Positions 14,407-22,251 of a DNA stretch of 22,251 nt are shown here, piece by piece. The translations under genes and the position numbers were made by a program. Source of the stretch: Streptosporangiaceae bacterium (GTDB lineage Bacteria > Actinomycetota > Actinomycetes > Streptosporangiales > Streptosporangiaceae). The DNA is taken from NCBI GenBank assembly GCA_030040815.1, contig JASHSZ010000112.1, positions 1 through 22,251 of the forward strand. The letters are read 5' to 3'. Position 1 is the first letter of the stretch; each line of letters starts with the position of its first letter. The notes under the pieces were generated by a model. It did not search any database and was not told the origin of the DNA. It saw only the letters and a list, made by a program, of their open reading frames with translations.

Positions 14407-14687
14407 ATGCCGACGGGCCGTATGTCTACGCACCGTCGCGCTGAGGACAGAACAAACAATCATGATCCCAGTGTCAGGATTTATGGCAATTTGGACTAAA
14501 TAGGAGCCAAGCACGGAGGCACCGAGCGATCGCAGGCGAACCGCGGCTGGTCGGGCCCGCGAGGCGTGAGCGCGTGGACGGCGCCGGGATCGGCCCGGCG
14601 AAACGAACGTGGCTAACCGAAATAATAGGCTATTTCCTAGGAGCACCTGCACGTACAGGCCTCGATACTTGGTCGGGTGGACCTCGG

Positions 14688-16373
14688 TTAGGCCGGGATC
14701 TCGATAAGCAGCGTTGTGCCGCCGCCGGCCGGGCTAGTCACGTCGAGCGTGCCGCCAACCGCCTCGATACGGTCGCGGAGCCCGGTCAGCCCGGATCCCT
14801 TGGCCGGGTCAGCTCCCCCGGTTCCGTCGTCGCGGATTAGCAGCCGTACCGCTCCGTCAGGAGTGTCAAGCTCGACGCGCACTGCGGAAGCGTGCGCGTG
14901 CTTGGCCGCGTTGGCTAGCGCTTCGGATACGGCGTAGTACGCCGCCACCTCAACGGGCTGGGGCAACCGCGGCCCGGTGTGCAGATCCAGTTCCACGGCC
15001 ACCGTGGACCTGCGCGCCAGCGTCTTCAGCGCAGCCTGCAGGCCCCGCTCCGACAAGATCGCTGGGTGAATCCCGCGAGATATCTCCCGCATCTGCTCAA
15101 ACACGCCGGTGATCCGTTCTTGCATGCGTGCCAGCGCGGCCTCCAACTGACCAAGCTGCGGCGGTACAGCCGCCTGCGCGACCCGCACGTCAAGCAGCAG
15201 GGAGACCAGTTGCTGCTGGGTTCCGTCGTGAAGGTCACGCTCGATCCGCCGTCGGGCCTCGTCGGCAGCGGCGACGATCCGCGCCCGCGAGGCGAGCAGC
15301 TGTGCCCGGCTGTCGGCGTTCGCGATCGCCGTGGCTACCAGGTCGGTAAACGAGACCAGCCGCTCCTCGGTCTCCGGAGGCAACGGTTCGGCGAGGCTCG
15401 AGCCCGCGACGATCGCGCCCCAGAGGCGGCCCTCCACGATGACCGGTGTGGCGACCGCCGAGTGGATTCCCGCCGCGCAGAAAGCAGCACCGATCGGCTC
15501 CGAGGAATTCATGTCGTCTATCCGGGCCGGACGGCTGGTATCGAAGACGAGGGTGGCCAGATTCTCCCCTCCAAGAGCGTGTCGGCTGCCGGCAGTAAAT
15601 CGCTCGCTCGCGCTGCCCAGGACAGCGACATAGGTGAGCACACCGCCAGGCTCGTAGCGGCACATGGCCGCCACGTCCGCCGGTAGCAGCTGCCTGATCT
15701 CCTCGGCGACCGCCGCGAATACCTTTTCTGGCGAGGTTCCGCCCGCCACGAGTGTCGCGACGCGCCGCAGCGCGGCCTGCTCCTCAGCTAGCCGGGCGAG
15801 AGCGGCGCGGCTCTCAGCGTTGGCGATCGCGGTCCCCACGAGTTCTGTGAACCTCGCCAGTCGTTCCTCGGTGTCGGCAGGCAGCAACGCGAGTGTCGAA
15901 CCGGCGGCGATTACGCCCCACAGCCGACCGTCGACAACGATCGGCGACCCAACCGACGACCGGATGCCTAGCTCGCGGGAAACAGCACCGATCGGTCCCG
16001 AAGAGCTGCCGCCATAGCCGTCGACCCGCGCCGGACGGCCGGTCTTGAAGACGAGGGTGCCGACGTTGCGTCCGCCAAGCAGCCTTCGGCTGCCAATGGG
16101 ATCGCGCTGGTCTAGCTTGCCCCATTTGGCGACAAAGGTGAGCGTGCCATTGGTCTGGTAGTGGCTCATGCTCACTACATCGACCGGAAGCAGTCGCCCA
16201 ACCTCCTCGATGACGGCCGCGAACACCTGCTCCGGCGCCGTCCCGCGTGCCACCAGAGTCGCGACCCGGCGCAGCGCCGACTGTTCTTCGGCAAGCTGTT
16301 GCAGCCCTGCCTGAACGGGGAGATCATGGCCTGGCCCACTACCGCGGACACCGGCGCCGCCTAGCTCGTTCAC
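14688..16373 (-). CDS. GAF-GAF sensor histidine kinase (NarL-partner, HisKA_3 type)
   Basis: From the GTG at 16373 the protein has 561 residues: GAF domain 1 at about 45-185, GAF domain 2 at about 215-355, HisKA_3 dimerisation at 370-435 with the phospho-accepting histidine near 382 (E-R-D-L-H-D-G-T-Q-Q), and a HATPase_c with N-box N488 (E-A-L-A-N-A-A-K-H-A), G1 R-D-D-G-T-G-G at 514-520 and G2 G-S-G-L-T-G-L-R-D-R. The two GAF domains are clearly duplicated: L-A-E-E-Q-x-A-L-R-R-V-A-T-L-V-A, G-R-L-W-G-x-I-x-A-G-S and E-E-R-L occur in both. No membrane segment is present, so it senses a cytosolic small molecule or redox cue. A TTG at 16409 would add 12 residues. It lies downstream of the NarL-type regulator, its likely partner, with 280 bases between them. 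Confidence 0.9.
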   Translation of the reverse strand: MNELGGAGVRGSGPGHDLPVQAGLQQLAEEQSALRRVATLVARGTAPEQVFAAVIEEVGRLLPVDVVSMSHYQTNGTLTFVAKWGKLDQRDPIGSRRLLGGRNVGTLVFKTGRPARVDGYGGSSSGPIGAVSRELGIRSSVGSPIVVDGRLWGVIAAGSTLALLPADTEERLARFTELVGTAIANAESRAALARLAEEQAALRRVATLVAGGTSPEKVFAAVAEEIRQLLPADVAAMCRYEPGGVLTYVAVLGSASERFTAGSRHALGGENLATLVFDTSRPARIDDMNSSEPIGAAFCAAGIHSAVATPVIVEGRLWGAIVAGSSLAEPLPPETEERLVSFTDLVATAIANADSRAQLLASRARIVAAADEARRRIERDLHDGTQQQLVSLLLDVRVAQAAVPPQLGQLEAALARMQERITGVFEQMREISRGIHPAILSERGLQAALKTLARRSTVAVELDLHTGPRLPQPVEVAAYYAVSEALANAAKHAHASAVRVELDTPDGAVRLLIRDDGTGGADPAKGSGLTGLRDRIEAVGGTLDVTSPAGGGTTLLIEIPA

Positions 16374-16653
16374 ACGCCCGACCGTAACCTGGCGCCTGAC
16401 CGGCGGCAACGTCAGCTCCGCCAGGCCTGCCCGGCACCGCGATCCAGCACCTCATCCGTGGCCTGACCTTGGCCGTATACACGGCGCCCTGGCCTGGCTC
16501 GTCAGTGAGTGATCGGGCTAGAAGCTTTCCAGCGAACAAGCGGAGACAGACCCCGGTGTATTCCATGCCGCCTAACCTGGCGGGCCGTCACGAGAAGTAC
16601 ATCCGTCAAACGACTTCCGAATCCGCCGGAGGCTGCGAAACCAGCCCCGCTCG

Positions 16654-17328
16654 TTACCCGGCGTCGAGGAACGTGAGCACAGCGAGCACCCGGCGATGAT
16701 CCTCGTCTGTAGCGGGTAGATCCAGCTTCGCGAGGATGCTTCGGACATGCTTTTCCACGGCGCCCTCACTAATCCACAGCCGATGCGCAATTCCGCTATT
16801 GGAACGCCCCTCGGCGACCAGCGCGAGTACTTCCCGCTCGCGCGCAGTAAGCCCGGCGAGCGGGTCGGCACGACGCCGCTGACCGAGCAGCTCCTGGACG
16901 AGAAACGGGTCGATCACAGCGCCACCGAGCGCAATGCGCTCCAGGGCCTCCACTAGGTCCTCGACCTTCATGATCCTGCTTTTGAGCAGGTAGCCGATTC
17001 GTTCGCCGCTGCGGAGGAAGTCGATCGCGATCTCGACCTCGACATGCGCTGACAGCAGCAGGACCCCGATATGAGGAAACTCACTGCGAATCAAGTGCGC
17101 GGCGTCGATGCCTTCTGAGGTCTGGGTCGGCGGCATCCGAATATCGGCTATGACCAGATCGGGCTGGCCCGCGCGAACGGCCCTAACTAGCGTCTCGGCG
17201 TCACCCGCGCGGCCGATCACGTCGTAGCCCGCCTCGCCGAGGAGGCTCGCGATCCCTTCGCGCAGCAGCACGTCGTCGTCGGCGATAACGACTCTGCGCC
17301 GCATGCTCTTCGACGGAGCAGGAGGCAT
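16654..17328 (-). CDS. NarL/FixJ-type response regulator
   Basis: This protein of about 224 residues has a receiver domain with the acidic pocket A-D-D-D at 16-19, phospho-acceptor D62 in I-A-D-I-R-M-P-P, the switch serine in L-L-L-S-A-H and the conserved lysine in Y-L-L-K-S. A LuxR-type helix-turn-helix follows ([22 protein letters not shown], then G-A-V-E-K-H-V). When phosphorylated, probably by the GAF kinase just downstream on the same strand, it would dimerise and bind DNA. ATG 17328 and ATG 17304 are both plausible starts and neither has a strong Shine-Dalgarno; the frame is open to a GTG at 17379. It is divergent from the second LAL regulator, with the shared promoter region at 17329-17556. 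Confidence 0.9.
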   Translation of the reverse strand: MPPAPSKSMRRRVVIADDDVLLREGIASLLGEAGYDVIGRAGDAETLVRAVRAGQPDLVIADIRMPPTQTSEGIDAAHLIRSEFPHIGVLLLSAHVEVEIAIDFLRSGERIGYLLKSRIMKVEDLVEALERIALGGAVIDPFLVQELLGQRRRADPLAGLTAREREVLALVAEGRSNSGIAHRLWISEGAVEKHVRSILAKLDLPATDEDHRRVLAVLTFLDAG

Positions 17329-17556
17329 GGCTGCACCATATCTCGCGACCTGTGGCTTTCTCGCAGGCAGCGAGATCACTCCCCGCCGGGCGATGAAGTT
17401 CTTGGCGCTGGCTGGAAGACCACTCTCCCACTAGCGACCCTGACCGGAGCTAGCTGGCTGGAAGCGCAGAGGCTCGCTGGCGGCAATGACATGCCCAGGC
17501 AGCCGACGCCATCGTTGACTCGTTGCCAGGCATTCTGACCTGCGAGGGAGCGACCG

Positions 17557-20355
17557 ATGACGGAAATGGTGGTGCTGGCGGACGCCGTCTGCCATTCGCC
17601 CGCACAACTCCTGCTCGGACGGGATGACGAACTCGCTCGGATCCGCGAGTCTCTCGTGCGTGCAACGAGCGGGGGTCAAGCCATGCTGGTAGTAGGCGAT
17701 CCAGGCATTGGCAAGACTGCCGTCCTCGATGCTGCGGCGGAAGAAGGGCAGGCGCGCGGAATTAAGGTACTCCGGGCAGCTGGTGTCCAATTCGAAGCTG
17801 AGGTGCCGTTCTCCGTCCTCCATCAGCTTCTCGCGCCGATTGCTGCACAGTTCAAGGACCTGAGCGCCCCGCACAGGCAGGCCCTGAACGTCGCGCTCGG
17901 ATTTGACGCGGGCCCTCCGCCGGACCGGCTGCTGGTCTGCACTGCGGCCCTGACTCTCGTTCGCACGGCGTCGAGCCTCGCGCCTCTGCTGATCGTTGTT
18001 GATGACGTGCATTGGCTCGATGATGCGACAGCGTCCGTACTGGGATTCCTGGCCCGCAGACTGCACGGGACGCCAGTCGCATTCCTGGCCGCGATGCGTA
18101 CTGGAGCAGATGGATTCTTCGATCATGCAGGACTGCCCGAGCTCGAATTGCAGCCACTCGACGAGGTCACTGCGAGCCAGCTGATGATGTCCCGCTTCCC
18201 GCTGCTGTCGGCGCCGACTCGCCGGTGGCTGCTGGCCGAGGCCGGCGGTAGTCCGCTGGCTTTGCTCGAACTGCCACGAGCGTTGCATGAACGCGGATCC
18301 GCGCCGGCGAGCGGCCTCGCACCCGTCGTGCCGCTCGGGCGGCGCCTGCAACGGGTATATGCACCTGGCCTTGCGGAGATTCCCGAGCGTTCGCGCCAGG
18401 CGCTGTTGATGATGGCGCTCGGCGACTCAGCAGACGTCCGGGTGCTAGCGGCGGACGGCGATGGCTGGGCAACCCTGGCAAGCCTCGCACCGGCCGAGCG
18501 CGCCCGTCTGCTGGACCTCGGGCACGGCTCGCGCCGACCGGCGTTCCGCCATCCCCTCGTTCGGGCGGCCGTGGTCGAGCTGGCAACCGGCGATCAGCGG
18601 CGCCGGGCACACCGGCGTCTCGCGGACCTGATGTCCGACCAGCCAGACCGGCGCGCCTGGCACCTGGGCGCTGCCACGCTCAAGCCGGACGAGGAGATCG
18701 CGGCCCAGCTCGACAGCGCGGCTCAGGCCATCCGGAAGCGTGGCGAAGGCGCAAGCGCGGTCATCGCATTGGTCCGGGCGTCTGAGCTAAGCCCGGCAGA
18801 GCACGACCGGGCGCGGCGGCTCGCGGAAGCCGCATACGTCGCTGCCAGTGTCACGGGGGACCTGCGCGACGCCAGGGCGCTTCTCCACGATGCGCGGCAC
18901 ATCGACCGAGACCACGCCGCGTCCGCCGAAATCGAGATTGCGGCGTCGTTCGTCATGCTCGCCGCTGACGGTGACGTGATCAGCTCCTGTCAGATGTTGC
19001 AGGAGGCGCTTGATACGGCGGCTGGCCGGAACATTAGCCCGATGACTGCTGAGTGCGCAGCCCGCACGGCTGCACTGGCGTGCCATTTCGGCCAGACCCA
19101 AGACCTGTGTGAGGCACTGACTGGCAGCCTGAGGCAATTTGCCGGTAAGTCCCTGGACGACCGCGGTTTCAGCAGCACTCTCATCGCCGACCCGGCTACG
19201 AGCCCGGAAGCCGATCTGGATCGTCTGGATTCCGACATTGAGTCGCTCACCCACCAGGCTGACCCGGATGAGATTGTCCGTGTCGCCAGAACCTCGATGT
19301 TCGTGGATAGATTGCCGGGCTGCCGCCAGGCGCTGCACCGCGTTGCCTGCGACGCTCTCGAGGCCGGCGCCCTTACATCGGTGATCCACGCGAACACCCT
19401 GCTTGCCTGGGAGGCGTATCAGACAGGCCGGTGGGAAGAGGCAGACCAGCTGGCGAAGGCGGCAGGTGAATTGGCCGCGAGCCGCGGCTACGAACTGCTG
19501 CGCTGGAACGCGCAGGCCGTGACGACCCTCGTCACTGCGAGCCGCGGCGGGCCGGAGTCGGCCATCTCTCTGGCTGACGAGGCGATCCGCTGGGCCGCAC
19601 CACGCGGCGCGCGGCAACTCCGGACCGGAGGCATCCACGCGCATGTCCTGACCGGGCTGGCACACTCTGACTTCGAGGCGGCGTATCACTACGCGACCGA
19701 GGTCAGCCCGGCCGGGCAGCTCGCAGCGAGCACCCCGTATGCGCTGTGGGTAATCCTGGATCTCGTCGAAGCCGCCATGCGCACGGGCCGCGGGGACGAG
19801 GCCGCCGCGCACGTGCGGGCGATGCGGGAAGGTGGCACTGCCGGGATCTCACCCCGCCTGGCGTTGCTGTCGGGCGCCGCGGCAGCGCTAATTGCGCCGG
19901 ACGAGGGTTCCTTCAAGCTATTCAGCATGGCACTCGCGGCCGACGGTGCCGAACGGTGGCCGTTCGATGTGGCCAGAGTGCACCTGCTCTACGGGGAACG
20001 ACTACGACGTAACCATGCGATGTCGCAGTCGCGGGCCCACCTCACCGCAGCACTCGAGGGGTTCCGGCGGCTGGCCGCCACGGGCTGGGAGGCCCGGGCC
20101 GCCATGGAGCTGCGCGCAACGGGCCAGACCCGACCCCGTACGTACCAGCACGGCCTGGAGGCGCTGACGCCGCAGGAACTCGAGATCGCCCTGCTCGCCG
20201 CCACCGGGCTGAGCAACAAGCAGATCGGCTGCCGCCTTTACCTCTCGCACCGGACCGTCGGCGCTCACCTCTACCGGATCTTTCCGAAACTCGGGATTAC
20301 ATCCAGGGCCGCGCTCCGCGATGCCCTGCCTCCGCGGCCAGGCGGCGTCGGATGA
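17557..20355 (+). CDS. LAL-family LuxR transcriptional regulator with AAA-type ATPase domain (second)
   Basis: This 932-residue protein has Walker A at 47-54 (G-D-P-G-I-G-K-T), Walker B at about 144-150 (L-L-I-V-V-D-D, then V-H-W-L-D), a long helical central region, and a LuxR helix-turn-helix at about 867-925 (L-T-P-Q-E-L-E-I-A-L-L-A-A-T-G, L-S-N-K-Q-I-G, S-H-R-T-V-G-A-H-L). ATG 17557 follows GAGGGAG by about seven bases. It shares architecture with the regulator at 2103 but is not close in sequence. The entry V-Q-F-E-A-E-V-P-F-S-V-L-H-Q-L is typical of the family's ATPase. It is divergent from the NarL regulator and followed by a stand-alone receiver protein, so it sits inside a signalling cluster. 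Inducer and targets are unknown. Confidence 0.92.
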   Translation: MTEMVVLADAVCHSPAQLLLGRDDELARIRESLVRATSGGQAMLVVGDPGIGKTAVLDAAAEEGQARGIKVLRAAGVQFEAEVPFSVLHQLLAPIAAQFKDLSAPHRQALNVALGFDAGPPPDRLLVCTAALTLVRTASSLAPLLIVVDDVHWLDDATASVLGFLARRLHGTPVAFLAAMRTGADGFFDHAGLPELELQPLDEVTASQLMMSRFPLLSAPTRRWLLAEAGGSPLALLELPRALHERGSAPASGLAPVVPLGRRLQRVYAPGLAEIPERSRQALLMMALGDSADVRVLAADGDGWATLASLAPAERARLLDLGHGSRRPAFRHPLVRAAVVELATGDQRRRAHRRLADLMSDQPDRRAWHLGAATLKPDEEIAAQLDSAAQAIRKRGEGASAVIALVRASELSPAEHDRARRLAEAAYVAASVTGDLRDARALLHDARHIDRDHAASAEIEIAASFVMLAADGDVISSCQMLQEALDTAAGRNISPMTAECAARTAALACHFGQTQDLCEALTGSLRQFAGKSLDDRGFSSTLIADPATSPEADLDRLDSDIESLTHQADPDEIVRVARTSMFVDRLPGCRQALHRVACDALEAGALTSVIHANTLLAWEAYQTGRWEEADQLAKAAGELAASRGYELLRWNAQAVTTLVTASRGGPESAISLADEAIRWAAPRGARQLRTGGIHAHVLTGLAHSDFEAAYHYATEVSPAGQLAASTPYALWVILDLVEAAMRTGRGDEAAAHVRAMREGGTAGISPRLALLSGAAAALIAPDEGSFKLFSMALAADGAERWPFDVARVHLLYGERLRRNHAMSQSRAHLTAALEGFRRLAATGWEARAAMELRATGQTRPRTYQHGLEALTPQELEIALLAATGLSNKQIGCRLYLSHRTVGAHLYRIFPKLGITSRAALRDALPPRPGGVG

Positions 20356-20530
20356 CCGTGTGTGCCAATACTCGCCGTTCCCTGTTCCGCCTCCGCGGAG
20401 CAGGCTGGGTGGCCAGACTGACAGCCCGTGCGTGCGCCACTGCCATGCAATGCCAGCTCCATGGCGGCGGGCCTTCCCGCGCTAGTCCTCGCTCTGTGGC
20501 GTCTGCGCTTGCGGTACGGAGACTGACACA

Positions 20531-20920
20531 GTGACCGTGAGCTGTCTCATCGTTGACGACAGCGAGGACTTCCTGTCCTCGGCCACCCGGCTGCTCTCCC
20601 TGCAGGGCATCAGGATCGTAGGCCAGGCTTCGTCCGGGATCGACGCGCTGAGACTCGCGGAGGCGCTCAGACCTGACGTAGTACTTGTGGATGTTGGACT
20701 CGGGCAGGAAGACGGCATCGAGCTGACTCGCCAATTGACCTCGGGCGACTCCCCGGCGATTGTGATCCTCATCTCGATCCGCGACCGCGATGAGTTCAGC
20801 GAGCTCATCCCAGCCAGCGGAGCCGCAGGCTTCCTGCGCAAGGATGCGCTCGATGCTGAGGCAGTGACCGGCCTGATGACTGAGCAGCGACGGCGAGCTG
20901 CGGGGCCGCGTCTTGGCTGA
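20531..20920 (+). CDS. Stand-alone response-regulator receiver protein
   Basis: This 129-residue protein is a single CheY-like receiver: V-D-D-S at 8-11 (acidic pair D9, D10), phospho-acceptor D54 in V-L-V-D-V-G-L, S82 at the usual threonine/serine switch position (I-L-I-S-I-R) and K104 in F-L-R-K-D. There is no DNA-binding or enzymatic output domain. Such proteins act by phosphate transfer or by binding partners; it may also be the leftover of a NarL regulator that lost its helix-turn-helix. GGAG lies nine bases before the GTG at 20531. It follows the LAL gene by 175 bases on the same strand and could take phosphate from the GAF kinase nearby, which is inference. Confidence 0.8.
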   Translation: MTVSCLIVDDSEDFLSSATRLLSLQGIRIVGQASSGIDALRLAEALRPDVVLVDVGLGQEDGIELTRQLTSGDSPAIVILISIRDRDEFSELIPASGAAGFLRKDALDAEAVTGLMTEQRRRAAGPRLG

Positions 20921-21193
20921 GGTCGCACTCAGCGGGGCAACCGGGCGACGCGAGTTGCCGCCGTCGGGTCGTTCCTGGTCAGCAGAACAATGTAATCATC
21001 CGACGGATGCATCGCGGTCATGGCGCGTCTCACCATTAATACGACACGTCGAACCTCGGCGCAGGAGGCGAAGAGCGGGCTGCCCGAGCCGACGGAGGCC
21101 TGCTCTCATCCGGCCACCAGCCGCGATACGGAATGTCTCCCAGTGCAACGCAAGGCCCCACCCCTCGCCTCCAACCGAGAACGGAGAAATCAG

Positions 21194-21628
21194 GTGACTG
21201 AGACTTCTGCCGCCGACACGGCGGCCAATCGCGAGATCATCCGCCGGGCTTTCGAAGCCTGGCAGGAAGGCACTAGTGCCGTCACTGACGTGTTCGCCAC
21301 CGACATGGTCTGGCGTATTGAAGGACACTCGGCCGCGTCGAGGGAGTACGGCAGCAAGCAGCAATTCATCGACGAGGTCCTGGCACCATTCGGGGCCCGG
21401 TTCACCGCCTCGGAGCCGTTCCGTCCGGTGACGATCCGGTCGGTGCACGCCGACAGTGACACGGTGATCGTTATCTGGGACGGCCGCGGCATCGCCAACG
21501 ACGGCGAGCCCTATGAGAATAGCTACGCCTGGATCATGAGGCTGCGCGAGGGCAAGGTCGTCGATGGCACCGCGTTCTACGACAGCATCTCCTTCAATGA
21601 CCTCTGGGCGCGGGTCCAGCCGCGCTGA
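21194..21628 (+). CDS. SnoaL-like/NTF2-fold protein
   Basis: This 144-residue protein begins with A-N-R-E-I-I-R-R-A-F-E-A-W, followed by F-A-T-D-M-V-W-R-I-E-G-H-S, Y-G-S-K-Q-Q-F-I-D-E-V-L, and ends F-Y-D-S-I-S-F-N-D-L-W. This is the order of NTF2-like SnoaL proteins: a first helix, W-R-I-E-G in the first strand, a pocket loop, and a last strand ending in F-Y-D. Members are small cytosolic cyclases, isomerases or binding proteins; the ligand is unknown. GTG 21194 has GGAGA six bases upstream and is preferred over an earlier in-frame start at 21020, whose leader has no family features. The 273 bases before it hold no other supported gene. A terminator-like hairpin follows directly. Confidence 0.85.
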   Translation: MTETSAADTAANREIIRRAFEAWQEGTSAVTDVFATDMVWRIEGHSAASREYGSKQQFIDEVLAPFGARFTASEPFRPVTIRSVHADSDTVIVIWDGRGIANDGEPYENSYAWIMRLREGKVVDGTAFYDSISFNDLWARVQPR

Positions 21629-21663
21629 CGTAGGCTGCGGCTACGCCTGAACGTCGGATTTTT
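21628..21663 (+). terminator. Intrinsic-terminator-like hairpin after the SnoaL-like gene
   Basis: ACGTAGGC and GCCT-GA-ACGT form an interrupted 8-bp stem with a two-base bulge, directly after the stop codon, followed by GGATTTTT. The T-run makes it the best intrinsic-terminator candidate in the window. Confidence 0.4.
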
Positions 21664-22074
21664 GCGTGCCAGCGCACCCTCAGCCGGTGAAATTCCGCCA
21701 CGATCAGGCAGGGGTTGTACGGTCGCAGAGATGATTTCGTCAGCCGTGGCCACCACGTCAGCAGTTGTAACCTCGGACGGTCCGGCCGCGGGTCGATGAG
21801 CGGCCGGGGAGGCGGAGGGACCAGGGCGCCGACTGCCCGCGCCGGCACGGATCGGTCAGCAGGCATCATCCGCAGCAGCCGCCACGCCGTGATCCTGATC
21901 CGGCCTGCCGCCTCCCACGCCTCTCGCACCTATGGCTGCTTGCAGGTCGGTCAGGGAAGACCACCCGGCGCGAGTGCAAGCGGCGTTCGTGCCGGCCTCG
22001 AGGTGTCGATTGGCGCCGCTGCTGAACCGCCGCGGTCAGATCCCTGGTCGGCTGCGCGAACAGGAGCGTCGTGA
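21664..22074. other. Intergenic stretch between convergent genes, no supported gene
   Basis: This stretch separates the SnoaL-like gene from the leftward carotenoid oxygenase. The open frames present give arginine/serine- or proline-rich readings without a recognisable domain or ribosome-binding site. I see no repeat or RNA gene in it. Confidence 0.4.
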
Positions 22075-22251
22075 TTACTGGTCGGCGATCCAGCTCCCGT
22101 GGAACCCGAGCGGGATTCTGGCGGGCAGGTGCACGCGCGCGACCGGCTCGGCGGTGAAGTCCTGCGCCGCCAGGATAACCAGGTCGGACGCACCGCGGTC
22201 CGGGTTGTGGACGTAGGCCAGGACGTACCCGTCGTCTTCGTCGGCGCCGGC
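22075..22251 (-). CDS. Carotenoid oxygenase (RPE65/lignostilbene-dioxygenase family), C-terminal fragment
   Basis: The minus strand ends at a TAA at 22077-22075 and is open to the right edge. Its 58 residues read D-E-D-D-G-Y-V-L-A-Y-V-H-N, S-D-L-V-I-L-A-A-Q-D-F, P-V-A-R-V-H-L-P-A-R-I-P-L-G-F-H-G-S-W. This is the closing part of carotenoid cleavage oxygenases: E-D-D-G, the L-x-I-L-D-A-x-x-F strand, and P-x-R-V-P-x-G-F-H-G with the last of the four iron-binding histidines. These iron enzymes split a double bond of carotenoids, stilbenes or related compounds with O2. Most of the gene lies outside the window, so substrate and completeness cannot be judged. Confidence 0.85.
   Translation of the reverse strand, partial: AGADEDDGYVLAYVHNPDRGASDLVILAAQDFTAEPVARVHLPARIPLGFHGSWIADQ

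Noticed and set aside
13666..14652. 328-codon minus-strand frame opposite the PPOX gene
   Set aside because: It is low-complexity R/A/P-rich antisense of a recognisable PPOX protein; no domain is seen.
17431..19812. Minus-strand frames of 306 and 341 codons opposite the second LAL regulator
   Set aside because: They lie fully within a clear LAL coding sequence with Walker and helix-turn-helix motifs; these are shadows.
21040..21052. TTAATACGAC resembling the start of a phage T7 promoter
   Set aside because: Only the first part of the T7 promoter is present, the initiating segment does not match, and no phage polymerase is expected here.

Overview
The window is GC-rich (roughly 65-70%) with GTG/TTG starts, LAL-type LuxR regulators, a DUF3052 protein, an F420-type PPOX enzyme, an nSTAND1-WD40 protein and a SnoaL-like protein. 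Together these point to a filamentous or soil actinobacterium. I cannot name the genus from the sequence alone.

Layout. (1) 1-2100 is a decayed segment. It holds a VOC/glyoxalase-like fragment running off the left edge, two diverged copies of a repeat that begins with the 3' half of a proline-type tRNA, the C-terminal remnant of a secreted protease-like protein, and one intact DUF3052 gene. (2) 2103-7606 reads rightward: a large LAL regulator with a probable leaderless promoter, then a coupled acyl-CoA ligase and SDR dehydrogenase. These are followed by a frameshifted FAD monooxygenase (7616-8345) and another short coding relic. (3) 8501-12774 reads leftward and is the most interesting part. 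A small 131-residue helical protein lies directly upstream of a 1276-residue STAND NTPase with 14 WD40 repeats. Both carry the same short G-V-Q-(I/V)-G-x-x-N-T-Q motif, at the C-terminus of the small protein and the N-terminus of the large one. This is the layout of bacterial NLR/amyloid-signalling (RHIM-like, BASS-type) receptor-effector pairs, whose small partner has a Bell-type putative cell-death domain. The STAND protein has a membrane segment between its ATPase and WD40 parts, so the propellers may face outside the cell. (4) 13122-14322 holds an arylsulfatase C-terminal relic that reads in frame into an intact PPOX-class F420-dependent enzyme. (5) 14688-20920 is a signalling cluster: a GAF-GAF histidine kinase and a NarL-type response regulator on the minus strand, divergent from a second LAL regulator and a stand-alone receiver protein on the plus strand. 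(6) 21194-22251 holds a SnoaL-like protein followed by a terminator-like hairpin, and the C-terminal end of a carotenoid oxygenase entering from the right edge.

How the parts work together. The ligase and SDR probably act in sequence on an organic acid, possibly once with the monooxygenase, and may be controlled by the LAL regulator upstream. The kinase and NarL regulator are a natural two-component pair. The STAND/Bell-like pair looks like a self-contained immunity or regulated cell-death module. It is bordered on both sides by broken genes, which suggests a region of insertion and turnover.
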